NCBI GenBank assembly: GCA_963971575.1
Contig: OZ020616.1
Coordinates: forward strand, 18,735,535 to 18,799,534
Reading direction: 5' to 3'
Length of the DNA stretch: 64,000 bases
Source: Liopterus haemorrhoidalis
Taxonomy: Eukaryota; Arthropoda; Insecta; Coleoptera; Dytiscidae
Shown: positions 43,266 to 53,624 of the stretch, piece after piece
How the letters are laid out: every line of letters starts with the position of its first letter
Numbering within the stretch: the first letter of the stretch is position 1
Program-made: the position numbers and the translations under genes
Notes under the pieces: generated by a model
The model's database searches: none
What the model was told of the DNA's origin: nothing
What the model saw: only the letters and a program-made list of their open reading frames with translations

Positions 43266-45140
43266 TAAAAAATTGATGTGGAGTGTGAATTTTCACACAT
43301 TTCAGGGTTTCGAAGGTATTTAGTGATTATTTGGGATGCCAAACAAATTTTATGTCAAAATAATTTTTAATAAATTTTAATTCGAATGCCTAATACCATT
43401 ATCTAAGTTTCTAAACATGTGCAGTATTTTTTTTTTTTATATAGCAAGGTTCATTAAGATTTTGAAAATTCCGCCTATGGCTTCCATTGGTTGCTTAAAT
43501 CATAAGCCCCGCCCTCTGATTTCGTATATATTCAAACATAGAATTAAATTATAATTTCAACACTTCCCACTGGTTATTAAATTTACGGTTTTAAAAATTA
43601 AATGCAACATTTACCGAAACATAACTAGAATTTTGACAAAAAAATAATGCAAAAACAAAACAGAAAAATTAAAATTGACAGCAATCGAACTCTATGGTCT
43701 ATTTCAAAATAGAAAAAAGTAGATAGCGCTGCGAACCGAGTACGATTTACACTGATCAAATACAGTATAGCGGGAAATTTAAAATAAGTTACAACTAGGG
43801 CATGGGCGTAGCAACTGGGTTAGCAAATGATTTTTTTTTAAGATAAAAAAGGTTTATAAGATATTGAAATAAACAAGGCAGATAATACACTTACGTTATT
43901 TATACGACATAAATTCAGTTTAATGGGAAATTTGAAAAAGTTAAAAAAATATTAATTTTAAAAATTATGTACTATATATGTATAAAATGGGAGATTTGGC
44001 TAAAACAGTTTAAATAAAGCAATAAAACAAACAATATATCTTCAGAGCTAAAGATTCTTATTTAAATAATTATTGTAAATAAAAATTAAAAATATATGTA
44101 TATATGAAGGTCTAAAAATTATATCAATAACATCTTCTTTGGGCACAATCAGCTGGGCTGTCTTTTGGCCTCACATTAGTCCTCTCTCTTGATCTGTTAA
44201 TTATCAAGTGTCAAAAAATAATTATATGTCAGATATCCTAAAATATATATAACTGCGTAAAAACAAATTACATGGAGAATTTTCTCCATAAAATCTACGC
44301 CAAGAATATAAATAAAAGTCTAAATATGTACGACACTGAACATCTGTCAACTTGGACTAAAAACAATATTTTTACAGTGTAATAGGGATGACGATCTAAA
44401 CCAATCCGAAGCAAGGACAAACAGCTCCTATCTTCTTACACACATTGTTCTACTTTGAAATAGACCATAGTTTGCAAATTACGAAGCGACGACACAACGC
44501 ACTACGCAACGAGCGCTTACTTATCTACTGTGTTACATAGCGAATTAAATATTTAACATATTTTAGGTAAAAACACAAAAAATGCGGTAATTTCCGAAAC
44601 GTTTATATTTACATACAAACAAAAATAATAATGTTTAGTAGCTACATCCAAAAAATATTTAAAAAAATAATATTTTGTCTTTTCTATGGATACGATAAGC
44701 ATTTGTTTTATGGCTATGTTGCTTTTGAAATAACTCACGTCATTAACATTATATGTGAAACATGTATGTTGCTCCTTAAATAATTCACCCGGTATGTTAT
44801 GTCATGTGTTATAATGTCAGTATCATATTAGTGCCTAAATATATTACTGCTATACTGCTATTTATATTCCTATAAATACACGAAAACAGAAGGGCGGAGC
44901 TTATGACTAAAACAACCAATGGAAGCCATAAGCGTTTTTCAAAGTCTTATTGAACCTTGCTATATAAAAAAAATACTGCACATATCTAGAAACCTACATA
45001 ATGGTATTAGGCATTCGAATTAAAATAAACAAAAAAAAATTAACATTTGTTTTGGCATCCCAAATAATCATTATTCACTTACTAAATACCTGCAAAACCC
45101 TGAAATGTGTGAAAATTCACACTTCACATCAATTTTTTAA
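43266..45140. mobile_element. Long inverted-repeat (foldback-like) element, 1.9 kb
   Basis: The left arm (about 43,266-43,520) and right arm (44,885-45,140) are inverted copies of about 255 bp: AAAAATTGATGTGGAGTGTG at the left end mirrors CACACTTCACATCAATTTTT at the right. Matches continue through TTTGGGATGCC, GCCTAATACCATTAT, CAAGGTTCA and GGCTTCCATTGGTTG. Further in, TATGGTCTATTTCAAA at 43,696 pairs with 44,454-44,470, so the inverted symmetry extends. The 730-bp centre has no coding sequence. Confidence 0.85.
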
Positions 45141-45389
45141 TTCTTTCGTTACCGTTTTGTTTAACAGTATTTAATTTAAGAAACATATAACGGGGCTATA
45201 TTTCACGAGGATGAAGTTTAATACCCAAGTCGTAGGCGACACATAGTCATTATATGCGAGTCAGAAAAAAATAGTAAATTTAATTTAACAACACAAAAAT
45301 TCTGAATGTTAATTGTCAAACTTGACGATTAACACGAGAACTGACGTCACAAGATGGCTACCGAACCTTCAGCTGATTTTACGAGGGCT

Positions 45390-46400
45390 ACCTTTTAAGT
45401 TTTTACAAAAACTAAGAAAAAAATTTTTTTTTTGTTTGGAACAAATTGTTTTGTTGCTTTTCAAAATATTCGCCTTTAATGTTTATAAACTTTTGCATTG
45501 TATTTGCGTTGGTATTCAAAAACATGGTTTTCAAAGGCTTCAACAGCTTCTTGAGGTGATGAAAATCTCTATCCACGCATTTTTTGTTTGACATTGGGGA
45601 ACAAAAAAACTCATTAGGGGTTAAATCAGGTGAATACGGGCAATGAGACATTAATTCGATGTTTTTCTCCTTTAAACAATCAATTGTTCAACGTGCTGTG
45701 TGGAAGCTTACATTGTCATCATGAAGAATGATGCGAAATTTTGTTTGTTTTTCCTGATTTTGTCGATGACTTGTAGCAAACAAATTGTTGCATATCATTC
45801 AGCATTAACTGTTCTCCGATCCTCTAAAGGAATGGTTGCGACATGTCCAGTACAACCGACAAAACAAGCGATGATTTTCATGGAAGTGCTTCGTGAACGA
45901 ACAACTTTTGTAGGTTTCGGTTCATCTTGGAAGACCCAGACAGTGAATTGTTGCTTAGTTTCCGGTTCATATGAATAAATCCAAGTTTCATCATCTGTAA
46001 CGATGTTGTATACGGATTTTGCAGTGCCTAGATTGATTTTTTGTTTGGCCTTACCTTACACCAATCAACACATGCCTTTTTTGAGCTTCGGTCAAATTAT
46101 GTGTAATCCATTGGGATCCAGATCGGGATACAGATCTTTTTGTTTATGTTTATGCAAAATCGAATGTATTGTAGTCTGCGATATGCCAAAGGATGCCTCT
46201 ATCTCACGATAAGTCACATTACGATCTTCTTCAATCATTTTGCGCACAGCATAAATGTTTTTTTGAATCATAACCGATTTTCATTACTGACGGACGCACG
46301 ATCACAACGAAATTCTGCAAACCAATTGTAAACAGTCTTTTCTGATGGTGCTTCATAACCAAAAGTTGAACGAAGCGAATCTATGCATTGTTATTGATTT
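45390..46400 (-). pseudogene. Mariner transposase, nearly complete, frame-shifted
   Basis: Reading the minus strand in two frames gives a whole mariner in order: SEKTVYNWFAEFRCDRASVS (HTH linker), DPNGLH, DETWIYSYEPETKQQFTVWV (first Asp, intact), MKIIACFVGCTGHVATIPLE, HDDNVSFHTAR (second Asp region, HDNAPSH altered), NIELMSHCPYSPDLTPNEFF (third position D34; the terminal D of the SPDL..ND motif reads NE) and INIKGEYFEKQ at the end. Several indels break it. It is about family length (~340 codons). TIRs were not resolved. Confidence 0.85.
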
Positions 46401-46964
46401 AGGTCGTTAAAATATATAAATACATCCGTAGCTAAAACCATTGCTAAAATAAATAGTAGGATAAAAGTAAAAAAATAATAGTTATTTAACTAGTGACCCC
46501 CGCCTGAAAAAAAGGCCACATTAATAAATGTTTTCAAATTAATTTGTCGGTCGTTTAAATAATAAACAGATCTATTAATAGTAAGAATAACGTGCTTACC
46601 AATCACGTTTTGCAAAAAAACGATCCTTTCAAATTTCATTTTCAATATCAATTAAACGTGTTTTATTCTAATTTGCATGCAACTCTTGCAACTTTATTAA
46701 TAATTTCTCGCGAATTGAAAGCTGTAAGTTCGCTGAGGTGAAGGTAAAGATGATAATTTTATTATATTTATGAAATTCAAATTTCTCCAGTGACATGCAG
46801 TTAAATTAATCTTTACTTTATTACCAACGCGTAAACAAAGATGCATGAGGTTTGATAAAAAAATTAAGTACTAACGTCATAAAACATTATTAATAAGAAA
46901 TTATTCTACATTTAAATTATCACTTTCGAAATGGTGCTCTGTTGCTATAGCTGCATATTGCTGC
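46401..46964. other. Unassigned stretch
   Basis: Nothing recognised; AT-rich. Confidence 0.4.
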
Positions 46965-47240
46965 CAGTAGCATATTGCTGCCAGTGTATTTTCCACTTCT
47001 GGAAACACATTTTGTAGGCACTTTTGGAATGGGTTTTAGATTAGTTTTCGATTTTTTTTTTTTATCTCTTCAATTGTTTGAAAACAACGTCCTTTTAACT
47101 AAACCTTCAGCTTTAGGAACAAAAACAGAGCGTAGACAGATGAGTATGGTGGATCGGGAGCGAGAGTTCTCTTCTCCAAAAGCTGCCGAATCATAAGGGC
47201 AACAGCGAGCTATTGCATTGTCGTAATGCAACATCAAATA
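46965..47240 (-). pseudogene. Mariner transposase C-terminal remnant
   Basis: The minus strand reads, with shifts, DVALRQCNSSLLPL (a HDNA-type segment out of frame), VFVPKAEGLVKRTLFSN, then PKVPTKCVSRSGKY, equivalent to FPKLK..LKR.LFS...IPK.AYK.CF..WK. Its upstream flank (47,240-47,400) matches 18,150-18,560 reversed. Confidence 0.6.
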
Positions 47241-48596
47241 TTAGTAATTTTTTATTAGCGTTCAAAAATTAGGGCTAAAATTTGATTGAAAGGAACATCT
47301 TTAACAAGAACATAGCTGCGTATTTATAAGACTAATATTAGTCTTATATGTTAGTACATATGACTAACATAATACATACGTTATGTAGTAAAAAATTATT
47401 TATTAATTTTTCAGTGTTTTTTTTTTTTCCAAAAGTATCTAGCTGTATCTAATTACAACATTTTTTGGCATGTATCTGTAACTAGATATTTTTTACCGAC
47501 CGCCAACATATATAAGGGAGGTATTGTGATCATACCGATTTTGACATTTCGAGATTTCGATGGATCTCCACGAATTGAGGTCCCTACATAACGTTTTGAC
47601 TATTTTTAGCATGATGTCTGTCGGTCTGTCTGTCCGTCTGTATGTCTGTGTACACGTGCAGAGCAAATTCGGCTAAAAGGATTTTTATGAAACTTCATAT
47701 TTAAGCTTCTACCATCAATGGCACAAGTTGATCAACTTTTGGTAAAAATCGATTGACTAGAAATGGGAGTTTACTCGTGTCGATTTTAAGATTTTTGCTA
47801 ATATTTAGCAACAGAAAAATATTTCGAAAAACTTTATTTAACAAAAATTGCTATAAATGCAATAATAACTTTTATTTGAGACGTTTTTCTAAGTCTCAAC
47901 TTTTTCATATTTATCTGTAACGTTTCCATGGTAATGGTAAATAATATTTCTGTTAGGGTACATTCGATTTGACGCTCCGAGCGTTTCGAGCACGTTCTGT
48001 ACACTCAAACGTGTTCGATTTGACGCTCGGAGTACACTCAATTGTATTCGTTTTGCGATCGAGCGAGCATTTAGAGTGCGCTCTATGTGTTCGGGGTTTT
48101 AAGACCGAGCATATGGAGTATGACGTAAAAAAATGGGGGAACGGCGGGAAAGAAATGAAAGTTTAAAATTAAATTGAATAAAAGAATTCTTGACCGTATT
48201 TTATAGATAAATATATAGGTATTTTCTTGGGTTTCGGTCGATAATTAAAAGCAAATTTAGTCAAATATTTAAAAAGATTTATTTATTTGCTAACTAGTTT
48301 CGGTTCTATCTGAACCATTCTCAAAGCCTAAAAATAAGTACATGTATGTTAAAATAAATTACATAAAATAAATATAAAATAAATAAATAATTAAAATATA
48401 AAATTAAACATTGTTACACTTACTTGCAAATATATTATAAAAATCAGAGTTAAAATTATAAAATTTGAAACATATTAAAATTTTTAAGTTAACGGCTAAA
48501 ATTTTTCTCTCCTTATCTTCTACAGGTTGCGACACATATACGTTACACGTCAACTAAGTTAAAAAGATTTTTAAAAAAATAGAATTACCGTAATTT

Positions 48597-50060
48597 CTAA
48601 TTGAAGTTAGTTATAAAATTAATAGATGGATTTATTTTTTTAATAAGATTATAATAAATTTTGCTTAAATTATCTATATCAGTTTTAGCATTAATATTAC
48701 AATTGTCTTTTTTAATATAAATCATTTCTAATAATAATCTTTTAGTTAAATTTTGTTCAACATTCAGTATTGTTGTATTAGGAAAGTCAAATTGATGTTT
48801 TAGATTGTTGGCATGTTCTACAATAGAGTTGTTACTTTTGTTATTGTTAATTTTATTTTTACTAATGTTGTTCTCATGTTCTTTTAGTCTTGTTTTTAAA
48901 TACCGTTTACTCTGACCAACATATTTGGCTTCACAATTTTTACATGGTATGCAGTATATAATATTAGATTTTTGTTCTTTCTTGTCTCTGTCTTTTAATG
49001 TACTGTGTAAATTATTGATAGTTTTGAAATTTTTTGTAGCTATATTAATATTTTCAGTAGTTAACATTTTTTTTAATTGTTCAGATAAGTTCGGAATGTG
49101 AGGAATGGAAAAATAAGTCTTTTTTGTTATGTTTTCTGGATTATTTGTTTTTTCTTTTGAACTACTATTGTATAAAATTCTGTTTATAATACGTTTAGGG
49201 AAATTATTTTTAATCAAACTATTTTTAATATTATTTTTTATTTTGTCATGGAAATCTGTATGACTTAAACTAAGAGCTCTATATTTTAGATTTAATGCTG
49301 TATTAATTTTTTGTTTTAAAGGGTGTTTGGAATTAAAATTTATATATCTGTCTGATTTACTTGGTTTTCTGTACCACTCTGTAATTATTTTTCCATTCTG
49401 TGTTCTAATGAGTTTTATATCTAGAAATGGTAAAGCATTATTTTGTTCTATTTCCATAGTAAACTGTATGTGCTGATTAAAGGAGTTGAAAATATTTAGA
49501 GTTTCGCTGATTTTATCTTTGGGTATAGCTAAGACTAAATCATCAACAAACTTCCTAATAAAACATAGCTGAAATGGTAATTTTATTGTTGTTTTATCTA
49601 ATAAATTATTTAATACTATTTTTGCTAAAACTGGCGATAATGGATTACCCATGGCTAAGCCAAATATTTGTCTAAAGTATTTGTTATCAAATGAAAAATA
49701 ACTAGCTTCAAAAAGAAATGATATAATTTCCAAAAAATCTTCCATACTTATATTAGTGTAAGGTGATATTTCTATCCATTTTTCTGTAATTATTTCTTTT
49801 ACTAAATCTATTGGTATATTAGTAAACAATGATACTACATCTAATGAAACTATTATATAATTATCAGGTAAGTTAGGTAAATTATCAACAATATTTTTTA
49901 AATCAAAGGAATCTTTTATATCATAATTATTGTCATTTTCTGAAAAACTGTTTAAAATCGGTACAATAAATTTTGCTAATTTGTACGATGGTGAATTTAT
50001 GTTGCTGACAATGGGCCTTGCTGGGAAATTATTTTTATGAGTTTTAATTAGTCCGTACAT
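48597..50060 (-). CDS. Penelope-like RT with GIY-YIG endonuclease, 5'-truncated, left copy
   Basis: The 487-codon frame encodes the main part of a Penelope-like ORF: reverse transcriptase followed by GIY-YIG endonuclease, which together prime and copy element RNA at a nicked target. RT motifs: HK..PARPIVS (residues 8-19), motif A SLDVVSLFTN (D74), motif B GLAMGNPLSP (134-143), catalytic FVDD (171-174), and ALPFLDIKL (209-217). The endonuclease begins IIYCIPCKNC (367-376) with the Cys cluster seen between GIY and YIG in this group, then YVGQSKR (380-386), R391, H395 and E445. The frame continues open upstream of this Met to the palindrome centre, where the N-terminal third is missing. It is identical in protein to the right copy. 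A full-length protein is not possible here. Confidence 0.93.
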   Translation of the reverse strand: MYGLIKTHKNNFPARPIVSNINSPSYKLAKFIVPILNSFSENDNNYDIKDSFDLKNIVDNLPNLPDNYIIVSLDVVSLFTNIPIDLVKEIITEKWIEISPYTNISMEDFLEIISFLFEASYFSFDNKYFRQIFGLAMGNPLSPVLAKIVLNNLLDKTTIKLPFQLCFIRKFVDDLVLAIPKDKISETLNIFNSFNQHIQFTMEIEQNNALPFLDIKLIRTQNGKIITEWYRKPSKSDRYINFNSKHPLKQKINTALNLKYRALSLSHTDFHDKIKNNIKNSLIKNNFPKRIINRILYNSSSKEKTNNPENITKKTYFSIPHIPNLSEQLKKMLTTENINIATKNFKTINNLHSTLKDRDKKEQKSNIIYCIPCKNCEAKYVGQSKRYLKTRLKEHENNISKNKINNNKSNNSIVEHANNLKHQFDFPNTTILNVEQNLTKRLLLEMIYIKKDNCNINAKTDIDNLSKIYYNLIKKINPSINFITNFN

Positions 50061-50106
50061 TTTAGGTATAACAGCATTATTAGTAATTAATGAATTATAA
50101 ATTTTT

Positions 50107-51717
50107 TTGTCTATAGTGTCTTGGTTATATAATTTTTTTCTTTACAAAAAAAAAAAAAAAAACAATAAAATTGTAAAGAAATTATATAACCAAGACACTA
50201 TAGACAAAAAAAATTATAATTCATTAATTACTAATAATGCTGTTATACCTAAAATGTACGGACTAATTAAAACTCATAAAAATAATTTCCCAGCAAGGCC
50301 CATTGTCAGCAACATAAATTCACCATCGTACAAATTAGCAAAATTTATTGTACCGATTTTAAACAGTTTTTCAGAAAATGACAACAATTATGATATAAAA
50401 GATTCCTTTGATTTAAAAAATATTGTTGATAATTTACCTAACTTACCTGATAATTATATAATAGTTTCATTAGATGTAGTATCATTGTTTACTAATATAC
50501 CAATAGATTTAGTAAAAGAAATAATTACAGAAAAATGGATAGAAATATCACCTTACACTAATATAAGTATGGAAGATTTTTTGGAAATTATATCATTTCT
50601 TTTTGAAGCTAGTTATTTTTCATTTGATAACAAATACTTTAGACAAATATTTGGCTTAGCCATGGGTAATCCATTATCGCCAGTTTTAGCAAAAATAGTA
50701 TTAAATAATTTATTAGATAAAACAACAATAAAATTACCATTTCAGCTATGTTTTATTAGGAAGTTTGTTGATGATTTAGTCTTAGCTATACCCAAAGATA
50801 AAATCAGCGAAACTCTAAATATTTTCAACTCCTTTAATCAGCACATACAGTTTACTATGGAAATAGAACAAAATAATGCTTTACCATTTCTAGATATAAA
50901 ACTCATTAGAACACAGAATGGAAAAATAATTACAGAGTGGTACAGAAAACCAAGTAAATCAGACAGATATATAAATTTTAATTCCAAACACCCTTTAAAA
51001 CAAAAAATTAATACAGCATTAAATCTAAAATATAGAGCTCTTAGTTTAAGTCATACAGATTTCCATGACAAAATAAAAAATAATATTAAAAATAGTTTGA
51101 TTAAAAATAATTTCCCTAAACGTATTATAAACAGAATTTTATACAATAGTAGTTCAAAAGAAAAAACAAATAATCCAGAAAACATAACAAAAAAGACTTA
51201 TTTTTCCATTCCTCACATTCCGAACTTATCTGAACAATTAAAAAAAATGTTAACTACTGAAAATATTAATATAGCTACAAAAAATTTCAAAACTATCAAT
51301 AATTTACACAGTACATTAAAAGACAGAGACAAGAAAGAACAAAAATCTAATATTATATACTGCATACCATGTAAAAATTGTGAAGCCAAATATGTTGGTC
51401 AGAGTAAACGGTATTTAAAAACAAGACTAAAAGAACATGAGAACAACATTAGTAAAAATAAAATTAACAATAACAAAAGTAACAACTCTATTGTAGAACA
51501 TGCCAACAATCTAAAACATCAATTTGACTTTCCTAATACAACAATACTGAATGTTGAACAAAATTTAACTAAAAGATTATTATTAGAAATGATTTATATT
51601 AAAAAAGACAATTGTAATATTAATGCTAAAACTGATATAGATAATTTAAGCAAAATTTATTATAATCTTATTAAAAAAATAAATCCATCTATTAATTTTA
51701 TAACTAACTTCAATTAG
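50107..51717 (+). CDS. Penelope-like RT with GIY-YIG endonuclease, 5'-truncated, right copy
   Basis: The last 487 codons (from Met at 50,254) are identical to the left copy and carry the same catalytic residues. True element sequence starts just after the spacer, at about NKIVKKLYNQDTIDKKNYNS, the segment that in intact Penelope-like ORFs leads into the P..YGL.K.HK motif. The first ~18 codons (MSIVSWLYNFFLYKKKKK) are read from the antisense of the other arm and the A-run, so the ATG at 50,107 is an accident of the inverted junction. The product would be about 60% of a usual ORF and lack the N-terminal domain. The intact frame in both copies implies recent insertion or duplication. Confidence 0.9.
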   Translation: MSIVSWLYNFFLYKKKKKNNKIVKKLYNQDTIDKKNYNSLITNNAVIPKMYGLIKTHKNNFPARPIVSNINSPSYKLAKFIVPILNSFSENDNNYDIKDSFDLKNIVDNLPNLPDNYIIVSLDVVSLFTNIPIDLVKEIITEKWIEISPYTNISMEDFLEIISFLFEASYFSFDNKYFRQIFGLAMGNPLSPVLAKIVLNNLLDKTTIKLPFQLCFIRKFVDDLVLAIPKDKISETLNIFNSFNQHIQFTMEIEQNNALPFLDIKLIRTQNGKIITEWYRKPSKSDRYINFNSKHPLKQKINTALNLKYRALSLSHTDFHDKIKNNIKNSLIKNNFPKRIINRILYNSSSKEKTNNPENITKKTYFSIPHIPNLSEQLKKMLTTENINIATKNFKTINNLHSTLKDRDKKEQKSNIIYCIPCKNCEAKYVGQSKRYLKTRLKEHENNISKNKINNNKSNNSIVEHANNLKHQFDFPNTTILNVEQNLTKRLLLEMIYIKKDNCNINAKTDIDNLSKIYYNLIKKINPSINFITNFN

Positions 51718-52743
51718 AAATTACGGTAATTCTATTTTTTTAAAAATCTTTTTAACTTAGTTGACGTGTAACGTATATGTGTCGCAACCTGTAGAAGATA
51801 AGGAGAGAAAAATTTTAGCCGTTAACTTAAAAATTTTAATATGTTTCAAATTTTATAATTTTAACTCTGATTTTTATAATATATTTGCAAGTAAGTGTAA
51901 CAATGTTTAATTTTATATTTTAATTATTTATTTATTTTATATTTATTTTATGTAATTTATTTTAACATACATGTACTTATTTTTAGGCTTTGAGAATGGT
52001 TCAGATAGAACCGAAACTAGTTAGCAAATAAATAAATCTTTTTAAATATTTGACTAAATTTGCTTTTAATTATCGACCGAAACCCAAGAAAATACCTATA
52101 TATTTATTTAAAATTAAATTATAAATAAAATAAAAATAATAGCCTTAGACAAATAACATTGTTATTTGTCTATGGCTACAGAGTACGGCCATTTTATGTA
52201 TTTGTGACGTTCTGTAAACAGCAAAAAAATTATTAAAATACACCGTGCATAAAATTAAAATGGAAAAAATTCATTAAATTAATTCATTAATTATTATTTA
52301 ATTTTTAATTAACTTTATTTCTTCATCATTGAAAAAGAAATCAACGAAAAACCGAGGTACATAATTTTGATTCATGACTGACGTGAACTAATCTGACAGT
52401 AAAAACGCCGCCTAAAATTGTAGGGTTAGATTTTATAAACATTACGTCATAAGAACGCTCGCTCCGTTAGTTGTTCTATTCATGACGTCACCATCAACTG
52501 TTCGCTCAGCGCTCGCTCTACTCTGTACAACTCGAATGCACCCTAAGAAAATATTAGGTCAAGTTACTTCTACTCTGCTGCTAGAATGCATTTTATACAA
52601 GTACTTTATGATGGCGGTCGGTCCTGTGATGGCCACAGCTGATTTTTATAATTCTGTATGTGTATCTGCATCTAGATATATTTTTTCTTAAGTATCTGTA
52701 TCTGTATCTAGATATTTTTTCAAATGTATCTATTACAACACTG

Positions 52744-53624
52744 CATATAAGTTAAATGATTCAAGACCAAAAAAATTAAAACTGATTAGAGCTTAATCTG
52801 GATGTCTAAATCGGCCTTAAATTCTTATGAATCTAGGTTCAAAGTTTTAAAACAGACGATCTTCTAAACATTAAAATTTTAGGCTGTCATATGTTAATAC
52901 TGGACTGAGAGACGCGTTGAAAAGTGAACGTTCCCACAGACATAAGTTAATCAAGTCACGAATAGTACGTGTGCTATTCTTTCTCCATATTTATGAGGCT
53001 AAAAAATGTATTATATCTGAGACAACATTTAATCCTAGTGTACCAAATGTAGGAATTAGGCAATACCAGATTTAAGCTGTACTTGACTCTTGCAAAGCTA
53101 GTTCTGCTGTACGGCTCAGAAAACTGGACAATTAAAACTTCGGGTAAATCGAGCTTAAACTGATTTGAAAGGAAACTACTATATACAATTTGCTATGGTA
53201 TAGTTCACAAGACTTGTCGATGTCGATTGATCAATGAAAAACCGATAAACAAATACATATCTATTGCACTCAGTTCTATATAAAATTCAGTGGCGTATTT
53301 AAGCTTCTTATACCAAACGTACGTCCATAGTTTTTATCTTCGTTTGTTATATTTGAATATATTCAGATAAATGTGTGTGTTTTTGTATATGAAGCAATTC
53401 TATTGCAGTTGTAACTAGAGCGAGTGAAACAAGACAATAAGTTCTTTCTCACCATCCGAATCAATAGCATCGCTTAATTTTTATGATCTTCTAAATTGAA
53501 CCGTATCCTTTCTCTGGTGCACATCGGTCAAGTAAATTTTATATGGAGCGTATGGGTATATGGCGCATATGCTTCAATAACTTTGTTAGAGCAGCAAACT
53601 CCGTCAGATATAGCATGTGCATAC
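52744..53624. other. Mostly unassigned stretch with a LINE fragment
   Basis: Apart from the LINE piece at 53,040 and CAGTGGCGTATTTAAGC at 53,289 (a hAT-like left end; a possible right partner ...TACGCCACTG ends at 54,041, but the pair would straddle another element), nothing is recognised. Confidence 0.4.
53040..53270 (+). pseudogene. LINE reverse transcriptase C-terminal fragment
   Basis: The plus strand reads TRFKLYLTLAKLVLLYGSEN, WTIKTSGKSSLN, FERKLLYTICYGIV and LINEKPINKYI. This matches the T.LKLYKTLI.P.LLYGSE.W...FERK.LR.I.GP segment after the RT palm in many insect LINEs. One stop and the lack of flanking ORF make it dead. Confidence 0.75.

Larger units (their letters stand above)
48176..52106. 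mobile_element. Head-to-head pair of Penelope-like elements (palindrome)
   Basis: Two 5'-truncated copies face each other around a ~25-bp A-rich spacer at about 50,148-50,172. The arms 48,208-50,147 and 50,173-52,106 read as exact inverted copies wherever I compared them, differing only near the centre (one substitution near 50,101 and a 4-base length change in a T-run near 50,136). TTTAAAATTAAATT is duplicated at 48,162-48,175 and 52,107-52,120. Only the left copy carries an extra 32 bp (48,176-48,207) beyond the shared 3' end. Short one-sided extensions are known in Penelope-like elements. Confidence 0.92.
47956..52543. mobile_element. Harbinger-like MITE (third shell)
   Basis: GGGTACATTCGATTTGACGC and the complement of the right end (GGGTGCATTCGAGTTGTACA) are TIRs. 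The flanks are TTA and TAA, a 3-bp TWA-type site with one change. Copy 2 of the surrounding repeat shows the unfilled site (CTGTTAGAAAATATT). The element, without its own insert, is about 0.65 kb, with repeated GAGCG/CGCTC words and a 17-bp stem near 52,141-52,177. Confidence 0.75.
47502..52650 (+). mobile_element. ACCGACCGCC repeat, copy 3 (second shell)
   Basis: It starts ACCGACCGCCAACATATATA and follows copies 1 and 2 to ATAATATTTCTGTTAG at 47,956. It is then interrupted and resumes at 52,547 with GAAAATATTAGGTCAAGTTA, CTGCTGCTAGAATGCATTTT and TGGCGGTCGGT. The uninterrupted order is visible in copy 2. The right boundary after GGCCACAGCTGATTTTTAT is approximate. Confidence 0.8.
47400..52743 (-). 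mobile_element. hAT-like TATCTAGATAC-rich element, copy B (outer shell)
   Basis: In reverse complement the right end starts CAGTGTTGTAATAGATAC at 52,743, as in copy A (17,936). It resumes left of the nested insertions at 47,400-47,500 with AAAGTATCTAGCTGTATC and TTTTTCAGTGTTTTT, both present in copy A. The left terminus and TSD were not found because a mariner remnant adjoins. Confidence 0.65.

Noticed and set aside
44553..44738. Small frames inside the 43.3-45.1 kb foldback element
   Set aside because: Low-complexity AT-rich translation without homology.
50107..50160. N-terminal 18 codons of the 536-codon frame as real protein
   Set aside because: They are the antisense of the opposite arm plus the A-run spacer; the Penelope-like sequence proper starts after the spacer.
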